A stretch of DNA of 6,612 bases, from contig CAJJLI010000116.1 of assembly GCA_905192625.1 (NCBI GenBank), positions 1-6,612 on the forward strand. Direction: 5' to 3'. The number at the start of each line of letters is the position of its first letter. Position 1 is the first letter of the stretch. Shown in pieces: positions 4,908 to 6,612 of the stretch. Below the pieces are notes generated by a model, which was not told the origin of the DNA, ran no database searches, and worked only from the letters and a program-made list of their open reading frames with translations. Position numbers and translations under genes: made by a program. Source of the stretch: an uncultured Clostridium sp. GTDB taxonomy: Bacteria; Bacillota; Clostridia; Lachnospirales; Lachnospiraceae.

Positions 4908-6404
4908 ATGATAGATAAGGATAGAAAATACAGTCGTTTGTTTGTTAAGGTGTATGTTAATTATGCAGTTATGGTAATCATATTTGCGATTATCCTAGGT
5001 GCTATTTTCATGCAGATGATACAAAAGTCAACCACGGAGAATTATCGCAATAAACTTGTAGAACAAGCCAGAAGTATATCAAATCGATTAAATCTATTTA
5101 TTATCGATGATGATTATAAAGATAGTTTGATCATTATGGAAATGATGTATAATGTATTTGGTGAAGATATGGTTTGGACTATTTCAAACCCAAATGCCAG
5201 TAGGCCTATGGCGGAGGCATTGGTAAATGTCGAGCTTGATAATGGGCAAGTATCCGAAGATCATCTTCGTGTCATGAATGAAGTATTTGCGGGAAATGAA
5301 GCATATACGACTACATATAGTGAAATACATGGTTCTAATTTCCTAGTGATTGGAGTGCCCGTTTATGGAATCAACCGCGAAGTATGTGGTGGAGTTTTAA
5401 TTAATTCACCAATAACAGACCAAATGAATACCGTACAAAGTAGTATGCAACTGATTATCACAAGTGCATTGATAGCTTTAATCATATCCTTTATAATCGC
5501 TATCATATTTGCAAGGCAATTGACAAAACCGATTTCTAAGATGCGTCTGACTGCATTAGAATTAGCGGAAGGAAAGTATGAAACGAAAACGGATATAGAG
5601 CGAAAAGATGAGATTGGAGATTTAGCCAAGACAATTGATTTTTTAAGAGATAAATTGATTGAAAATGAAAAGATGCGAAAGAATTTGGAGCAAATGCGAT
5701 TGGATTTTTTTGCAAACGTATCACACGAGCTTCGTACACCGATTACAGTAGTACGGGCATATACTGAAAGTTTAGTGGATGGTGTAGTTACAGCAGAAGA
5801 AAAGCGACTACAGTACTACCATAAGATGCTATCGGAATGTAAAAGTATGGAACGCTTGGTTGGTGATTTGCTTATTTTATCAAAAATGCAAAACCCAGAT
5901 TTTGAGATTGAGGCAGAACCAGTTAATTTATTACAAATTTTTGATGAAATTATTCGAGCAGTTAATATAATTGGCGAGGAAAAAAATATACAGATTGAGC
6001 TCATCAAAGATAAGGACAGTTATATGATGTTCGGTGATTACGATAGGCTTCGTCAAATGTTTTTGGTAATTTTAGACAATGCTGTTAAATTCTCTCCAGA
6101 GAATTCTACGATACACATGAGCATAACAGAGGCGGAAGAAATCTTAATTGTGATTCGTGATGAAGGTATTGGTATAGCCAAGGAAGAATTACCAAGTATT
6201 TTTGAAAAATTCTATAAGTCAAAATTGAGACAAAATGCGAAAGGATCCGGACTAGGATTAGCGATAGCCAAGCAAATTGCTCTAAAGCATGGTGGAGATA
6301 TTTTAGTTCAGAGTGAAATTGGAGTTGGAACAGAGTTCTCCTTTATATTTCAAAAGATATCAGATGAAGTGTTAGAGCAAATAAAACAAGAAGGATTTAT
6401 ATAA
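4908..6404 (+). CDS. Membrane sensor histidine kinase (TM-sensor-TM-HAMP-HisKA-HATPase)
   Basis: The product has 498 residues. Domain order: short cytoplasmic N-terminus; TM1 (about 17-37); extracellular sensor (about 38-180) of unrecognised class, possibly a small Cache/PAS-like fold because of its VWTISNP and FLVIGVPVYG...CGGVLI segments; TM2 (about 182-201); HAMP starting TKPISKM (P208); then the HisKA dimerisation helix with phospho-accepting H273 in FFANVSHELRTPI. The ATP-binding domain shows the N box D390-N391 (LDNAVKFSP), G1 box D418-E-G-I-G422, the F box IFEKFY, and G2 box G446-S-G-L-G-L. All catalytic motifs look intact. Known role: it autophosphorylates on H273 in response to a surface signal and passes phosphate to the adjacent regulator. 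ATG at 4908 is chosen because GAGG (4896-4899) lies 8 nt upstream; the longer frame from ATG 4860 starts inside the hairpin loop without a ribosome binding site. The signal sensed cannot be read from the sequence. Confidence 0.94.
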   Translation: MIDKDRKYSRLFVKVYVNYAVMVIIFAIILGAIFMQMIQKSTTENYRNKLVEQARSISNRLNLFIIDDDYKDSLIIMEMMYNVFGEDMVWTISNPNASRPMAEALVNVELDNGQVSEDHLRVMNEVFAGNEAYTTTYSEIHGSNFLVIGVPVYGINREVCGGVLINSPITDQMNTVQSSMQLIITSALIALIISFIIAIIFARQLTKPISKMRLTALELAEGKYETKTDIERKDEIGDLAKTIDFLRDKLIENEKMRKNLEQMRLDFFANVSHELRTPITVVRAYTESLVDGVVTAEEKRLQYYHKMLSECKSMERLVGDLLILSKMQNPDFEIEAEPVNLLQIFDEIIRAVNIIGEEKNIQIELIKDKDSYMMFGDYDRLRQMFLVILDNAVKFSPENSTIHMSITEAEEILIVIRDEGIGIAKEELPSIFEKFYKSKLRQNAKGSGLGLAIAKQIALKHGGDILVQSEIGVGTEFSFIFQKISDEVLEQIKQEGFI

Positions 6405-6612
6405 CGAAGAAGTACGAGTTATTGTACAATATATAAAATAATATATATTTGTCAGTTATTTCCTAGATGTTTTGCTTGATAATTTTATTATGATGGGATA
6501 TAATAATTTTAGAAAACATTCCTGAGATGTTCGATAACTCTTGTTATTTTGAACCTACAATACTTTAAAAGGGATTCCTATATCTATAAGTCGATGTCAA
6601 GCCTCCGTTTGA
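6405..6612. other. Non-coding AT-rich region after the kinase
   Basis: No credible gene is visible in these 208 bp. There is a 12-bp palindrome TATTGTACAATA (6420-6431) just after the kinase stop, and AT-only inverted repeats to about 6450. No GC-rich terminator is evident, so kinase transcripts may read through. A strong promoter lies at 6476-6504. The final ~100 bp would be the leader of a gene outside the window, with no ribosome binding site yet. Confidence 0.55.
6476..6504 (+). promoter_or_regulatory. Near-consensus sigma-A promoter reading out of the window
   Basis: TTGATA (6476-6481, 5 of 6) and a perfect TATAAT (6499-6504) are exactly 17 nt apart, the best promoter match in the window. 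Start is expected near 6511. The leader runs at least 100 nt to the window edge and holds two small inverted repeats: AACAT/ATGTT (6515-6519 / 6527-6531) and ATAAC/GTTAT (6534-6538 / 6543-6547), the second followed by TTT. The gene served lies beyond the right edge. Confidence 0.7.

Noticed and set aside
5363..6007. Three minus-strand frames inside the kinase gene
   Set aside because: All are antisense to intact HAMP, HisKA and ATPase motifs and lack ribosome binding sites.
6405..6460. AT-only inverted repeats after the kinase as an intrinsic terminator
   Set aside because: Stems contain almost no G-C pairs and no clean T-tract follows; support is too weak to call.

Overview
The window looks like part of a low-GC Gram-positive chromosome, most likely a clostridial (Lachnospiraceae-type) Firmicute. 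Reasons: AT-rich composition, strong GGAGG-type Shine-Dalgarno sequences, sigma-A-like promoters with TATAAT boxes, a secreted protein with bacterial Ig-like (Big_2) domains, and an OmpR-type regulator followed by a HAMP histidine kinase. The genus assignment is inference from style; no ribosomal or marker gene is present.

Left part, minus strand (1-3907). Three genes are read right to left. The first is a secreted two-domain Big_2 protein (3115-3825), with its own promoter (3874-3907) and a clear intrinsic terminator (3000-3032). After a 426-bp spacer comes a complete MBOAT-family membrane O-acyltransferase of the AlgI/DltB type (1273-2688). It is followed 97 bp later by a membrane-anchored DHHW/AlgX-like SGNH acetyltransferase (1175 to beyond position 1, C-terminus outside the window). 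The last two form the usual two-component polysaccharide O-acetylation machine: the MBOAT protein moves acetyl groups across the membrane and the DHHW protein is expected to place them on an extracellular glycan.

Right part, plus strand (3968-6612). Divergent from the Big_2 gene is a two-component system: an OmpR-family response regulator (4127-4819) and a two-TM HAMP histidine kinase (4908-6404). The 301-bp divergent spacer holds promoters for both directions and, between them, an imperfect 21-bp palindrome lying inside helically phased ATTAA repeats. This is a plausible operator, perhaps for the regulator encoded next to it. A long imperfect hairpin separates the regulator and kinase genes and could set their relative expression. 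After the kinase is a 208-bp AT-rich stretch with no gene but with a near-consensus promoter (6476-6504) that reads out of the window.

The layout suggests a cell-surface module: surface glycan acetylation, a secreted Ig-fold protein and an envelope-type sensor. That the kinase controls the other genes is only a hypothesis from gene order. I see no CRISPR array, tRNA, rRNA, transposase or prophage gene. The first ~40 bases are notably GC-rich and may be a junction rather than native sequence. No clearly new system is evident; the most unusual structures are the regulatory elements at 3907-3951 and 4819-4899, and the unexplained segment at 2840-2990.
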